DNA of 64,000 nucleotides from Roseiarcus sp963770035. Lineage in GTDB: Bacteria; Pseudomonadota; Alphaproteobacteria; Rhizobiales; Beijerinckiaceae. Every line of letters starts with the position of its first letter. Within the stretch, counting starts at the first letter, position 1. The notes below the pieces were generated by a model. It did no database searches. It had not been told where the DNA came from and saw nothing but the letters and a program-made list of their open reading frames with translations. Location: NCBI GenBank assembly GCA_963770035.1, contig CAVYON010000053.1, forward strand, positions 124,001 through 188,000, given 5' to 3'. Shown one piece after another: positions 36,633 to 48,460 of this stretch. The translations under genes and the position numbers were made by a program.

Positions 36633-38847
36633 TTAGTCGGCGGCCCGCTCGGCGTCTGGCGGCGTGAAGATCAGGTAGAGGGTGGCGAGCGGCGGCAGGG
36701 CCAGCGTCGCCGAGCATGGGAACCCGTGCGAAGGCCGCGCCTCGGCCACAACGCCGCCCAAGTTGCCCAAGTTCGAGCCGCCGTAGGCGCCGGCGTCGGT
36801 GTTGATCGCCTCGCGCCAGTGACCTTCGTAGGGTAGGCCGACACGGTAGTTCATGCGCGGCTCGGGCGTGAAGTTGCACACCACCGCGACGGGCGGATCG
36901 CTCTGCGCCCCGCGCCTCAAGAAGGCGAGCACGGACTGGGTGTCGTCGTTGACAACGATCCAACGGAAGCCCTCCGGCTCGCAATCGCGCGCATAGAGGG
37001 CGGGCGTGTCGCGATAGATGGCGTTGAGGTCGCGGATCAGCTTCTGGACGCCCTGGTGCGGCCAATGGTCGAGCAGCCACCAGGGCAGCGATTCGCTCGC
37101 GTTCCACTCCATCGTCTGGCCGAACTCCTGGCCCATGAACAGAAGCTTCTTGCCGGGGTGGCCCCACATGAAGCCGTAGAAGGCGCGGGCGTTGGCGAAG
37201 CGCTGCCATTCGTCGCCCGGCATCTTGGAGACCACCGAGCCTTTGCCATGGACGACTTCGTCGTGTGAGATTGGCAGCACGAAATTCTCGCTGAAGGCGT
37301 AGAGGAGCCCGAACGTCATCTTGTCGTGGCTCCAGCGGCGGTAGATCGGATCGTGCGACATGTAGTCGAGCGTGTCGTGCATCCAACCCATGTTCCACTT
37401 GAAGCCGAAGCCGAGCCCGCCAAGGTTGGTCGGCTGCGACACGCCCGGGAAGGCCGTCGAACTCCTCAGCGATGGTGACCGCCCCCGGGAAAGCGCCGTA
37501 GACGAGCTTGTTGGCGTGCTGGAGGAAGGCGATCGCCTCGCGGTTCTCCTTGCTGCCGTCGGGGTTGGGCAACCATTCGCCGGCGCGGCGCGAATAGTCG
37601 AGGTAGAGCATCGACGCGACGGCGTCGACGCGCAGCCCATCGATGTGGAAGCGGTCGACCCAGTAAAGGGCGTTGCAATAAAGGAAGTTGGCGACCTCGT
37701 GCCGGCCGAAATTGTAGATCGCCGTGTTCCAGTCCGGATGAAAGCCCTTGCGCGGATCGGCGTGCTCGTAGAGCGCCGTTCCATCGAAGTGCGCCAGCCC
37801 CTGCGCGTCGGTCGGGAAATGCGCCGGGACCCAATCGACGATCACGCCGAGACCGGCCGCGTGCGCCTTGTCGACAAATCGGGCGAACCCCGCCGGTTCG
37901 CCGAATCGGCGCGTCGGCGCGAATAGTCCGATTGGCTGATAGCCCCACAATTCGTCGAGCGGATGCTCGCTGATCGGTAGAAGTTCGATGTGGGTGTAGC
38001 CCATGTCCGCGACATAGGGGATGAGTTCGTCGGCGAGTTCGTCGTAGGTAAGGAAGCCGCCGTCGAGACGCCGCTTCCACGATCCGAGATGGACCTCGTA
38101 GACCGTCATCGGCTTGCGCCGCGGCTGTCCCTCAGCGCGCCGGGCCATATAGTCGACGTCGGTCCAGGCGAAATCGGCGCTGTCGGCGACAACCGAGGCG
38201 GTCGAGGGCCGGAGCTCGGCCTCGAAGCCGAACGGATCGGCCTTCAACGGCAGCAGGACTCCGTCGGGCCCTGAAAGTTCGTACTTGTAGACAGTTCCGG
38301 CGCCGATGTGGGGAACGAAGATCTCCCACAGCCCGCTGTCGTAGCGCTTGCGCATCTGGCAACGCCGCCCGTCCCAGTGGTTGAAGTCCCCGACCACCGA
38401 GGCGCGCGTAGCGTTGGGCGCCCAGAGCGCGAACAGCACGCCGTCGACGCCCTCATGCGTCGTGAGCTGCGCGCCGAGCCGGCGATAGAGCTGGCGGTGC
38501 GACCCCTCGCGCAGGAGGTAGTCGTCCATCGGCCCGAGGGCCGGCCCGAAGGCGTAAGCGTCGATGTAGGACGAGGTCCCCTGTGGCGACTCGACCTCAA
38601 CTCGGTAGAGCGGCCGCTCCTTGACGGTGGTGACCAGCGCTTCGAAGAAGTCGTCCTTGCGCCGGGGAAGTTCGACCAGAAGCTGCCCGTCACGGGTCAA
38701 GGCACGCACCGAAAGGGCGTCTGGCGCGAATACCCGGATGGCCCAGCCGTCGCTGGTCAAGTGCGGCCCGAGCACCGCAAAGGGGTCGCCGCAACGCGCC
38801 GCATTGATCGCGTCGACGTCGGCGTCCCGTGCTCTCCAATCTTCCAT
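36633..38847 (-). CDS. glgB: 1,4-alpha-glucan branching enzyme (one frameshift as sequenced)
   Basis: About 738 residues when repaired. The N-terminus and CBM48 domain (LFALWAPNATRASVVGDFNHWDG), then the GH13 barrel with GYQPIGLFAPT, GLRVDAVASMLYLDY and ISHDEVVHGKGS, are typical GlgB, which introduces alpha-1,6 branches into glycogen. The first frame reads to VTIAEE near 37460, then the match continues in another frame as STAFPGVSQPTNLGGLGF. One extra T in the coding strand (an extra A in the GAACTCC at about 37459-37463) explains it, right at the catalytic Glu. The downstream part is highly conserved, so an assembly error is more likely than decay. It lies between glgP and glgC in the operon. 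Confidence 0.92.
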
Positions 38848-38865
38848 TTCGCCCTCCCGGCTCCG

Positions 38866-41487
<2,622 letters not shown>

Positions 41488-41497
41488 CGTGCCTCCC

Positions 41498-42142
41498 TCA
41501 GTGCGCCGGACCGGCGGCGCTCCGGGCGTCGCGGATCTGCTGCTCGAGTCCGTTCAACTCTGCGGTCGCCGCGCTGATCTGTCCCTGCAACGTCTCCAGC
41601 TGCTTCTGGGCCGCCGCAGTCTGGCTCTGAGCCTCGGCAAGGGCGGTCCGACCGGCATCGATCTGACTCTGCAGCTGCGTCTGATCGGCGGTGAGGCTCT
41701 GGTTCTGGCTTTGCAGGGCCGTAAGCCTCGCAGTCTCCTGCTTGAGCTCAGCATCCACCGACTGCAGGTCACGCGTGCGGGCGCTCGCCTCCGCCTGCGC
41801 CCCGGAGACGGCGAGGCGGGCGTCGTTGATCTGCTTCGTTAGATCGGCCAAGTCGTTCTGTGCGGAAGCGCGCGCGGCGGAAGCGTCGGACAGCGCTTTC
41901 TCGGCTTCCGTCGCCTGGACCTTGAGATCTGCCGCGGTCCCTGCGGCCTTCTGGAGATTCTGCAGATCGGCCGCAAGGGACTGCCGCGCCTTGGCTGCTG
42001 CGCGCAACGCCTCCGTCATCTCGCCTTCGGTGCGCGAGGCCTCGGACCAAAGGTAGCCCGCCAGCAGCCAGCCGATCAGCGCCAGGCCCGAGAGCGCGAG
42101 CGTGACAGGTCGTCGAAAGTCCTCGCCCCCACTCAACGCCAT
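41498..42142 (-). CDS. Coiled-coil protein with one N-terminal membrane anchor
   Basis: A 214-residue protein of no family I recognise. One hydrophobic segment lies near residues 15-33 (LALSGLALIGWLLAGYLWS). The rest is a long coiled coil rich in Ala, Gln, Leu and Glu (for example AELKQETARLTALQSQNQSL), ending AGPAH. I chose the ATG at 42142 (MALSGGED); the frame stays open to 42391 but that part looks non-coding. It lies 10 bp before glgP on the same strand and is divergent from coxB, so it may be the first gene of the glycogen operon. Function unknown. Confidence 0.7.
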   Translation of the reverse strand: MALSGGEDFRRPVTLALSGLALIGWLLAGYLWSEASRTEGEMTEALRAAAKARQSLAADLQNLQKAAGTAADLKVQATEAEKALSDASAARASAQNDLADLTKQINDARLAVSGAQAEASARTRDLQSVDAELKQETARLTALQSQNQSLTADQTQLQSQIDAGRTALAEAQSQTAAAQKQLETLQGQISAATAELNGLEQQIRDARSAAGPAH

Positions 42143-42498
42143 GACCCCACTCCGCGGCGGCTCGCCGATGACCGGCTCATCAACGTGAGCGGCTCGGCGA
42201 TCGTTCCCGCCGGGTCGATATAGAGCGCGCCGCCGGCCTTCCGCCAAGCCGAAAAATCGACGAAATGGCACTGAACTCCGCTTTTTTCTGACCACAGGGC
42301 CGATTTGCGTCCGAAAAAAGCGGCGCCACCGGCGGTTTCGGTCTGGACGTATCCAGTCCCGCTCTGCTGAACTTCCAAGCCGGGTTGTCAATCATTCGAA
42401 GCGCGGTGTAGTGTCGCAGCCAACAACCAAGAATTTGGTGGGCGGTAGGACTGCATGAGGCGTTGCGCGCTCATGCCGGGGCATTCGGGAGGCTTCTG
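42143..42498. other. Divergent promoter region, coiled-coil gene / coxB
   Basis: About 350 bp of mainly non-coding DNA between divergent operons, less GC-rich in the middle. It holds an 11-bp inverted repeat (42278-42323) and a possible 15-codon leader reading frame (42455-42502). Promoters for both the glycogen and oxidase operons are expected here, but I see no convincing -35/-10 boxes. Confidence 0.5.
42278..42323. promoter_or_regulatory. Inverted repeat CCGCTTTTTTC / GAAAAAAGCGG
   Basis: Two perfect 11-bp arms separated by 24 bases, each with a run of six T or A. The RNA would form a hairpin on either strand. It lies in the gap between the glycogen and cox operons, where it could act as a regulator site or a two-way attenuator. 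Confidence 0.4.
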
Positions 42499-42502
42499 GT
42501 GA
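42455..42502 (+). other. Possible 15-codon leader reading frame before coxB
   Basis: ATG at 42455 follows GGTAGGA by six bases and encodes MRRCALMPGHSGGFW. Its TGA (42500-42502) overlaps the GTG proposed for coxB (42499). This may be a translated leader that couples coxB, or the true coxB start separated by a frameshift. Confidence 0.3.
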
Positions 42503-43356
42503 CGCGTGAAGCATCGACAGCATACTGGGCGGGCGCCGGGGCGTGGACCGCGATAGCGACCTCGGACCCCGCGCGAGCAGCGCTGCTTGGCGCCCCCGAA
42601 CACGGCCAAATCGGCTTCCTGCCGGCCAACAGCCCGGTCGCCGACGACATCCAGTGGCTGCACAATGCGATCCTGCTTCCGATAACGGTCGGCATTTCGC
42701 TTCTGGTGCTGGCCCTGCTCGCCTATGTCGTTTACCGTTTCAACGAGAACGCCAATCCGGTCGCCTCGCGAACGGTTCACAACGGGCCGCTCGAAATCGC
42801 CTGGACCGTCCTGCCGGTGATCGTGCTGGTCGTCATCGCGGTCCCGTCGTTTCGCCTGCTGACTGATCAGCTTGTACTTCCGGAGCCCGATCTGACGATC
42901 AAGGCGACGGCGTCGCAGTGGCATTGGAACTACACCTATCCTAAGGCCGCGGGCGGCTTCTCCTACGACTCGCTGATCAAAGAAGACAAGGACCTGAAGC
43001 CGGGCGACATCCGTCTTCTATCTGTCGACAACGCGGCCTATGTCCCGGTCGGCAAGAACGTCGAGATCGACGTGGTGTCCCAGGACGTGATTTACTCCTT
43101 TTCGGTCCCCTCATTCGGGGTGAAGATGGACGCGGTTCCCGGGCGGCTCAACAAGGCGTGGTTCAGGGCTGACAAGGAGGGCGTGTTCTACGGACAGTGC
43201 TCCAACATCTGCGGCATCGACCACGCCTTCATGCCGATCGAGTTCCATGTCGTGAGCCAGAAGGCCTACGAAGCGTGGCTCGTGCAGGCGAAGAAGACCT
43301 ACGCCGCGGCCGACGGCGTCGATCTGGCCGCCGCCGCGCCGAACCCGCATCCTTGA
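42499..43356 (+). CDS. coxB: Cytochrome c oxidase subunit II
   Basis: The Cu(A)-bearing subunit of aa3-type oxidase, which accepts electrons from cytochrome c. There are two membrane helices (IQWLHNAILLPITVGISLLV and IAWTVLPVIVLVVIAVPSF), SQWHWNYTYP in the cupredoxin domain, and the Cu(A) site GQCSNICGIDHAFMPIEFH. The start is GTG at 42499, with GGGAGG well placed; TTG at 42463 is in frame too. Both give an N-terminus (REASTAYWAGAGAWTAIAT) without a clear signal peptide, which is unusual because subunit II is normally made with one. A frameshift near the 5' end is possible. Confidence 0.93.
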   Translation: MTREASTAYWAGAGAWTAIATSDPARAALLGAPEHGQIGFLPANSPVADDIQWLHNAILLPITVGISLLVLALLAYVVYRFNENANPVASRTVHNGPLEIAWTVLPVIVLVVIAVPSFRLLTDQLVLPEPDLTIKATASQWHWNYTYPKAAGGFSYDSLIKEDKDLKPGDIRLLSVDNAAYVPVGKNVEIDVVSQDVIYSFSVPSFGVKMDAVPGRLNKAWFRADKEGVFYGQCSNICGIDHAFMPIEFHVVSQKAYEAWLVQAKKTYAAADGVDLAAAAPNPHP

Positions 43357-43403
43357 TTCGCGCCGGAGGCGCGCCCAGGAACCCTGAGCAGGATTGAGAG
43401 ACC

Positions 43404-45125
43404 ATGGCGTCAGTCACCACCTACGCGGATCACGAAGCCGAAGCCCATGACGGTCACGAGCACCACATCCCCACCGGCTGGCGGCGCTATCTGTTCTCGA
43501 CCAACCACAAGGACATCGGCACGCTGTATCTGGTCTTCGCCATCTGTGGCGGCTTGTTCGGGACGCTGCTGTCGCTGGCGATCCGGGCCGAGTTGATGAC
43601 CCCGGGCATCCAGGTCTTTCCCGCGATCTCGGCGCTCATGACCGGGGACGGCTCCCTCGACGCGGCGAAGAATATGTACAACGTGTTTTTCACCAGCCAC
43701 GCCGTGATCATGATCTTCTTCATGGTGATGCCAGCGATGATGGGAGGCTTCGGCAACTGGTTCGTGCCGCTCCTGATCGGCGCCCCCGACATGGCGTTCC
43801 CGCGCCTCAACAACATGTCGTTCTGGATGCTGGTCGCCTCGTTCTGCCTCCTGTTTACCTCGCTGTGGGTCGACGGCTCGCCAGGGATGCACGGTTTCGG
43901 CGGCGGCTGGGTCATGTATCCGCCGATGTCGTCGAACGTCGGCACGCCGGGGCCCGCGATGGACTTCGTCATCCTGTCGATGCACCTGGCGGGCGTCTCG
44001 TCGATTCTGGGCGCGATCAATTTCATCGCGACCATCCTCAACATGCGCGCTCCGGGCATGACGATGATGCGCATGCCGCTTTTTCCGTGGTCGGTGCTGG
44101 TGACGGCGATCCTCCTGCTCCTGTCGCTCCCCGTGCTCGCCGGCGCGCTGACCATGCTGCTGACGGACCGTAACTTCCACACCACGTTCTTCGATCCGGC
44201 GGGCGGCGGCGACCCGATCCTGTACCAGCACCTGTTCTGGTTCTTCGGCCATCCCGAGGTCTACATCCTGATCATCCCGGGCTTCGGCATCATCAGCCAG
44301 GTGGTCGCGACCTTCTCGAAAAAGCCGGTGTTCGGCTACGCCGGCATGGTCTACGCCATGTGCGCGATCGGCCTGCTCGGCTTCGCCGTCTGGGCCCACC
44401 ACATGTTCACGACCGGCCTCTCGCTCAACGCGCAGCGATATTTCGTGTTCGCCACGATGGTGATCGCGGTCCCGACCGGCGTGAAGGTGTTTTCCTGGAT
44501 CGCGACCATGTGGGGCGGGTCGCTGTCGCTGCGCACGCCGATGTTGTGGGCGATCGGGTTCATCTTCGTCTTCACTGTCGGCGGCGTGACGGGCGTCGTT
44601 CTCGCCAACGCGTCGGTGGACCGTTACTTGCACGACACCTATTACGTCGTCGCCCACTTCCACTACACGATGTCGCTCGGCGCCGTGTTCTCGATCTTCT
44701 GCGGGTTCTATTATTGGTTCCCGAAGATCACCGGCTACCTCTATAACGAGCGCCTCGCCAAGTGGCACTTCTGGCTGATGTTCGTCGGCATCAACGTCAC
44801 GTTCTTTCCGCAGCACTTCCTCGGCTTCGCCGGCATGCCGCGGCGCCTGGTTGACTACACCGGCGCCTACACGTTCTGGAATTTCGTGTCGTCGGTCGGC
44901 GCCTTCATCTCGGGCGCCGCGACTCTCGTGTTCCTCTATGTCGTCTACGAGGCGTTCTCGACGAAGCGAGCCGCCGGCGCCAATCCGTGGGGTCCGGGCG
45001 CGACCACGCTGGAATGGACGGTGTCCTCGCCGCCGCCGTTTCACACGTTCGAGACGCCGCCGCATATCCCGGGCTACGACGACCACGGCGAACCCGTTCT
45101 CGCGCCGCACGGAGGCCATGCGTGA
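43404..45125 (+). CDS. coxA: Cytochrome c oxidase subunit I
   Basis: The 573-residue catalytic subunit with about twelve membrane helices. It carries heme a, the a3-Cu(B) centre and the proton channels. The His-Tyr cross-link region is FWFFGHPEVYILIIPGFG, Cu(B) His are in AHHMFTTG, and the a/a3 heme His are in VVAHFHYTMSLGA. GGFGNWFVPLLIGAPDMAFPRLNNMSFW is typical of the D-channel region and the aa3 class. The ATG at 43404 is 47 bp after coxB. The stop overlaps the ctaG start. Confidence 0.97.
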   Translation: MASVTTYADHEAEAHDGHEHHIPTGWRRYLFSTNHKDIGTLYLVFAICGGLFGTLLSLAIRAELMTPGIQVFPAISALMTGDGSLDAAKNMYNVFFTSHAVIMIFFMVMPAMMGGFGNWFVPLLIGAPDMAFPRLNNMSFWMLVASFCLLFTSLWVDGSPGMHGFGGGWVMYPPMSSNVGTPGPAMDFVILSMHLAGVSSILGAINFIATILNMRAPGMTMMRMPLFPWSVLVTAILLLLSLPVLAGALTMLLTDRNFHTTFFDPAGGGDPILYQHLFWFFGHPEVYILIIPGFGIISQVVATFSKKPVFGYAGMVYAMCAIGLLGFAVWAHHMFTTGLSLNAQRYFVFATMVIAVPTGVKVFSWIATMWGGSLSLRTPMLWAIGFIFVFTVGGVTGVVLANASVDRYLHDTYYVVAHFHYTMSLGAVFSIFCGFYYWFPKITGYLYNERLAKWHFWLMFVGINVTFFPQHFLGFAGMPRRLVDYTGAYTFWNFVSSVGAFISGAATLVFLYVVYEAFSTKRAAGANPWGPGATTLEWTVSSPPPFHTFETPPHIPGYDDHGEPVLAPHGGHA

Positions 45126-45766
45126 GCGCCGATGGCGCTCCGAAGGCGATGAAATGCACGGCGCCGCCGGCCGGCAGGCGCCGTGGCAACCTCGGCTACG
45201 CAATCGGCGCGGCGTCGTTCGCAATCGGCATGATCGGCCTGACCTATGCCGCGGTGCCGTTCTTCACGCTGTTCTGCCGGGCGACCGGCTACGAGGGAAC
45301 GCCGCAGCGGGTCGCCGGCGACGACGCGCGCGAGGGCCATCGGATGCTGCGGGTCGCCTTCGACACCAATGTCGGGGGCGGCCTTCCCTGGCGCTTCGAG
45401 CCGAAGTCCGACGCGGTTCACGTGCGCACTGGCAAGGCCACGACGGTCTTCTTCCGCGCCGAGAATCTGAGCGACCGGGAGATCGCCGCGACCGCGGTCT
45501 TCAACGTGACGCCGGCCGTCTCGGGCGCATGGTTCGACAAGATCCAGTGTTTCTGCTTCAGCGAGCAGCGGCTCGGGCCGCACGAGAAGGCCGAGTGGCC
45601 GGTCGTCTTCTTCCTCGACCCGAAACTCGAATCCGACCCGTCGATGGCTCAGGTCGAAATCGATCACGCTCTCATATACGTTGTTCGCCGCGCCGGCGGC
45701 TCGAAACGCCGCCGGGCCAGACCGGCGCGCCAGCCCGGCCGGTTGACCTTTAGGAGGAACGGATGA
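45122..45766 (+). CDS. ctaG: Cytochrome c oxidase assembly protein CtaG/Cox11
   Basis: A 214-residue membrane-anchored copper chaperone that inserts Cu(B) into subunit I. One N-terminal helix (LGYAIGAASFAIGMIGLTYA) precedes a periplasmic domain with the copper-binding IQCFCFSEQRLGPHE and FFLDP motifs. The start is GTG at 45122, overlapping the coxA stop. The basic C-terminus (SKRRRARPARQPGR) is unusual. The gene directly follows coxA; the heme O synthase ctaB normally found between them is not here. Confidence 0.92.
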   Translation: MSADGAPKAMKCTAPPAGRRRGNLGYAIGAASFAIGMIGLTYAAVPFFTLFCRATGYEGTPQRVAGDDAREGHRMLRVAFDTNVGGGLPWRFEPKSDAVHVRTGKATTVFFRAENLSDREIAATAVFNVTPAVSGAWFDKIQCFCFSEQRLGPHEKAEWPVVFFLDPKLESDPSMAQVEIDHALIYVVRRAGGSKRRRARPARQPGRLTFRRNG

Positions 45767-46668
45767 CTGACGCCCCGATTGTCGCTCACGGGTCAATTGC
45801 ACGCGACGAGCCCGTCGTCGAACGCCAGGGTTTCCATCTGGTCGATCCGAGCCCCTGGCCGATCGTCGGCGCGCTGTTCGCCCTCCTGACCGCGGTCGGC
45901 CTGATCCTGACGATGAAGGACCTGACGTTCCTCGGCGGCAAGACCGGGCCGCTCGTCCTGGCCCTCGGCATTTCCGGCATCCTCTTCACCATGGCCGGGT
46001 GGTGGTGGGATGTCATCATCGAGGCGCAGAGCGGCTATCATAACGCCCTCGTGCGACACGGGCTCACCCTCGGCATGATCCTGTTCATCGCCTCAGAAGT
46101 GATGTTCTTCGTCGCCTGGTTCTGGGCGTTCTTCGCCTCGTCGCTCGGTTCGAACGATCCGCAGATCTTTGGCCGACAGGAGTTCACCGGCGGCCTTTGG
46201 CCGCCCAAGGGGACGGAGGTCATCAATCCGCTCAGCCTGCCGCTGATGAACACCTTCGTCCTGGTCGCCTCGAGCTTTGCAGTCAATGTCGCGCACGACG
46301 ACCTGCGGGAGGGCCGTCGCGACAGCTTCCAGAACTTCTTGCTCGTCGCGATCCTGCTCGGGTTTCTGTTCGTTGGCGGGCAGGCGTACGAGTACATCCA
46401 TGCGCCGTTCAGCTTCAAGAATTCGATCTACGGCGCGACCTTCTTCATGGCGACCGGCTTCCACGGCGCCCACGTCATCATTGGCGTGTTGTTTCTGACC
46501 GTCTGCCTCTTCCGTGCTTACGCCGGGCAGATGACTCCGCGCCATCACGTGGGCTTCCAGTTCGCCGCCTGGTACTGGCACTTCGTCGACGTGGTGTGGA
46601 TCTTCCTGTTCACCTGGATCTATATCTGGGGTTCGTGGGGTGCGACGATCGAGGGCGCGACCGGCTGA
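45763..46668 (+). CDS. coxC: Cytochrome c oxidase subunit III
   Basis: A 301-residue integral membrane protein of seven helices, the structural third subunit of aa3 oxidase. FHLVDPSPWPIVGALFALLT, SEVMFFVAWFWAFFASSL, WPPKGTEVINPLSLPLMNT, ATGFHGAHVIIG and FAAWYWHFVDVVWIFLF are all family hallmarks. The ATG at 45763 overlaps the ctaG stop by 4 bp and has TAGGAGGA just upstream. It is the last gene of the oxidase operon. Confidence 0.96.
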   Translation: MTDAPIVAHGSIARDEPVVERQGFHLVDPSPWPIVGALFALLTAVGLILTMKDLTFLGGKTGPLVLALGISGILFTMAGWWWDVIIEAQSGYHNALVRHGLTLGMILFIASEVMFFVAWFWAFFASSLGSNDPQIFGRQEFTGGLWPPKGTEVINPLSLPLMNTFVLVASSFAVNVAHDDLREGRRDSFQNFLLVAILLGFLFVGGQAYEYIHAPFSFKNSIYGATFFMATGFHGAHVIIGVLFLTVCLFRAYAGQMTPRHHVGFQFAAWYWHFVDVVWIFLFTWIYIWGSWGATIEGATG

Positions 46669-46700
46669 TCGACGCCCCGGCGGAGCGGAGAGGGGCGCAA

Positions 46701-47114
46701 ATGGCGGATTCGCACGAGCACGCCGACCCGCTGAAAGACGTGCGAGCCGGCATGACCGGCCGCGTCGAGGAGCGGGTGACGTTCGAACTCACCGTCGGCG
46801 GCCACGTCGCAGGGATGCCGCCCGTGTACGGGACGCCGATGATGATCATGGCGATGGAGAAAGCCTCGGGACTGGCGATCGCCGGCTCCCTGCCGCCTGG
46901 GTGGGTCACGGTCGGCAGCGAGGTCGACATCCGCCATCTCGCGCCGACCCCGGTCGGACGCACGGTGACCGCGACCGCTCGGGTCATCGAGATCGAAGGG
47001 CGGAGCGTGCTGTTCGCGGTCGAGGCGCACGATGGCGAGCGCACAATCGGCGAGGGCCGGCACCGGCGCGGCGCGGTCAACCTCAAACGCTTCTCCGAAC
47101 GCTACGGGATCTGA
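46701..47114 (+). CDS. Hotdog-fold thioesterase (FlK-like)
   Basis: A 137-residue protein with the hotdog fold. YGTPMMIMAMEKASGLAI and VDIRHLAPTPVGRTVTATARV are typical of the fluoroacetyl-CoA thioesterase-like group, with GEGRHRRGAVN near the C-terminus. By family it hydrolyses a short acyl-CoA; the substrate here is not known, and fluoroacetyl-CoA is not implied. The ATG at 46701 is preceded by GGAGAGGGG. It follows coxC by 32 bp on the same strand, but a functional link with the oxidase is doubtful. Confidence 0.75.
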   Translation: MADSHEHADPLKDVRAGMTGRVEERVTFELTVGGHVAGMPPVYGTPMMIMAMEKASGLAIAGSLPPGWVTVGSEVDIRHLAPTPVGRTVTATARVIEIEGRSVLFAVEAHDGERTIGEGRHRRGAVNLKRFSERYGI

Positions 47115-47119
47115 CCGGG

Positions 47120-47974
47120 CTATAGCAACCGGGACGGATCGGTCTCGGGCGGGATCGTCCGCACGACCTCTGTCGGATGCAGGTCCAAGGCGTCCAGCGC
47201 CTTGCGCGCGTCATCCACGATGGCGCGTTGCACGGCCCCGACGCGCTCGGGCGCGGCCCACAGCCGACAGGTCGCGAGCGGGGCTCCGCCGCTGAGATTG
47301 GAGAGGAAGACCTCGGGCGGAGGGGTCTTGAGGACGCCCGGCTGACGGGTGATCGCGTCCGACAGAACGCCGCAAGCCCGCTCGAGATCGGCGCCCGGCG
47401 CAAACCCGACATTGAAGCTGATGAGCCGTCCGGCGTTGCGCGAATGGTTGCGCAAGGGGACGGCCCAGATCGTCGAATTGGGCGCGAACAGGAAGAGGCC
47501 ATCGTAGGTTTCGATCTGGCAGGCAAATAGGCCGATCTCGCGGACCGTGCCGGCGAACGGCGTGCCGCTGACGATTTCGATGTAGTCGCCGACCTGAAAC
47601 GGCCTCAGCCACAACAGCATGATGCCGGCGGCGATGTTGGACAGCGTTCCCTGCAGCGCAAGCCCGATGGCGAGGCCCGCCGCGCCGAGGGCGGCGATGA
47701 GGGAGGCGGTCTGCACCCCGATCTGGCTCAGCGCCGCGACGATCGCGACCAACAGCACCGCATAGCGCGCCGCCGCGGCGAAAGCCGGACGCGCGGTCTC
47801 GTCGATCGCGCCCGAGCGCGCCAGCGCCACGGCCACGGTCCGGGCGACCCATTTCCCGATGATCGAACCGGCGACCAGCACCAGGACCGCCAGGATGATG
47901 CGCGGCGTCAGAGTTTCGGCGGCCACCCAAGCGTAGGCGTACAAGCGTTCGACGGCGGTCGGATCGGCGATCAT
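47120..47974 (-). CDS. Small-conductance mechanosensitive channel (MscS family)
   Basis: A 284-residue MscS-type channel that opens under membrane tension to release solutes after osmotic downshock. Three N-terminal helices are followed by the pore helix LIAALGAAGLAIGLALQGTLSN with its Ala-Gly packing pattern, the beta domain GDYIEIVSGTPFAGTVREIG, and a C-terminal alpha/beta domain. It converges with the thioesterase gene, 5 bp between stops. Confidence 0.93.
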   Translation of the reverse strand: MIADPTAVERLYAYAWVAAETLTPRIILAVLVLVAGSIIGKWVARTVAVALARSGAIDETARPAFAAAARYAVLLVAIVAALSQIGVQTASLIAALGAAGLAIGLALQGTLSNIAAGIMLLWLRPFQVGDYIEIVSGTPFAGTVREIGLFACQIETYDGLFLFAPNSTIWAVPLRNHSRNAGRLISFNVGFAPGADLERACGVLSDAITRQPGVLKTPPPEVFLSNLSGGAPLATCRLWAAPERVGAVQRAIVDDARKALDALDLHPTEVVRTIPPETDPSRLL

Positions 47975-48067
47975 GGGCGCATTGTTTCATGGCGGAGGAC
48001 GAAGGCAAACCCGCTTGCCGTCCCGAATCATCTCGCTTTCGGTCCGCCGCCGACGATCCCGTTGCCT

Positions 48068-48098
48068 GCTAGCAGGGCGTTTCTTGCGCCCTGCTAGC
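48068..48098. terminator. 12-bp perfect hairpin
   Basis: GCTAGCAGGGCG (48068-48079) pairs with CGCCCTGCTAGC (48087-48098) over a 7-base loop, TTTCTTG. It has no T-run and lies between the divergent promoters, so it could be a transcribed leader structure or a regulator site rather than a terminator. Confidence 0.4.
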
Positions 48099-48168
48099 CG
48101 CTCTCACCCAGGAAATCCTGCAATATCATGGTGTTGATGGCGTTGCAACCCGTCGCGAGCGGGAGCGG

Positions 48169-48230
48169 AACAGGCGACTTAACAGGACCTGAACAGGCGC
48201 CTAACAGGGGTAAATCCGGTCGGGAACAGG
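48169..48230. promoter_or_regulatory. Five AACAGG repeats at helical spacing
   Basis: AACAGG starts at 48169, 48181, 48192, 48203 and 48225: steps of 12, 11, 11 and 22 bases. The copies therefore sit on one face of the helix, as cooperative operator sites do. The array lies about 230 bp before the SpoIIAA-like gene. Confidence 0.45.
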
Positions 48231-48460
48231 GCAAAAAATGCAAGCAAAATGAGGGCCGCGATCGGCGCGGCCGGTTGCAAGGCGCGCTCCGCTATCCCTT
48301 CCCCGCGCGGGAAAGGCCTGTCCCCTGGGGCGAAGGCCGGAGGCGCAACCGGCGAGTGGCCGGATGCGGGCTTCGCGCGAATCGTGCAACAATCGTCTTG
48401 CCCTTAGCACGCCGACGGACCATGCCTATCACGGGATGCGGTTGGGAGAGGGATGGAACG

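Larger units (their letters stand above)
47975..48460. other. Intergenic region with hairpin and phased AACAGG repeats
   Basis: About 485 bp between the divergent MscS and SpoIIAA-like genes with no supportable gene. It contains a 12-bp-stem hairpin (48068-48098) and five AACAGG copies (48169-48230), both described separately. A GC-rich stretch follows at 48290-48360. Confidence 0.6.

Noticed and set aside
46701..47114. Fluoroacetate resistance gene (flK)
   Set aside because: Only family resemblance; no evidence for fluoroacetyl-CoA specificity.
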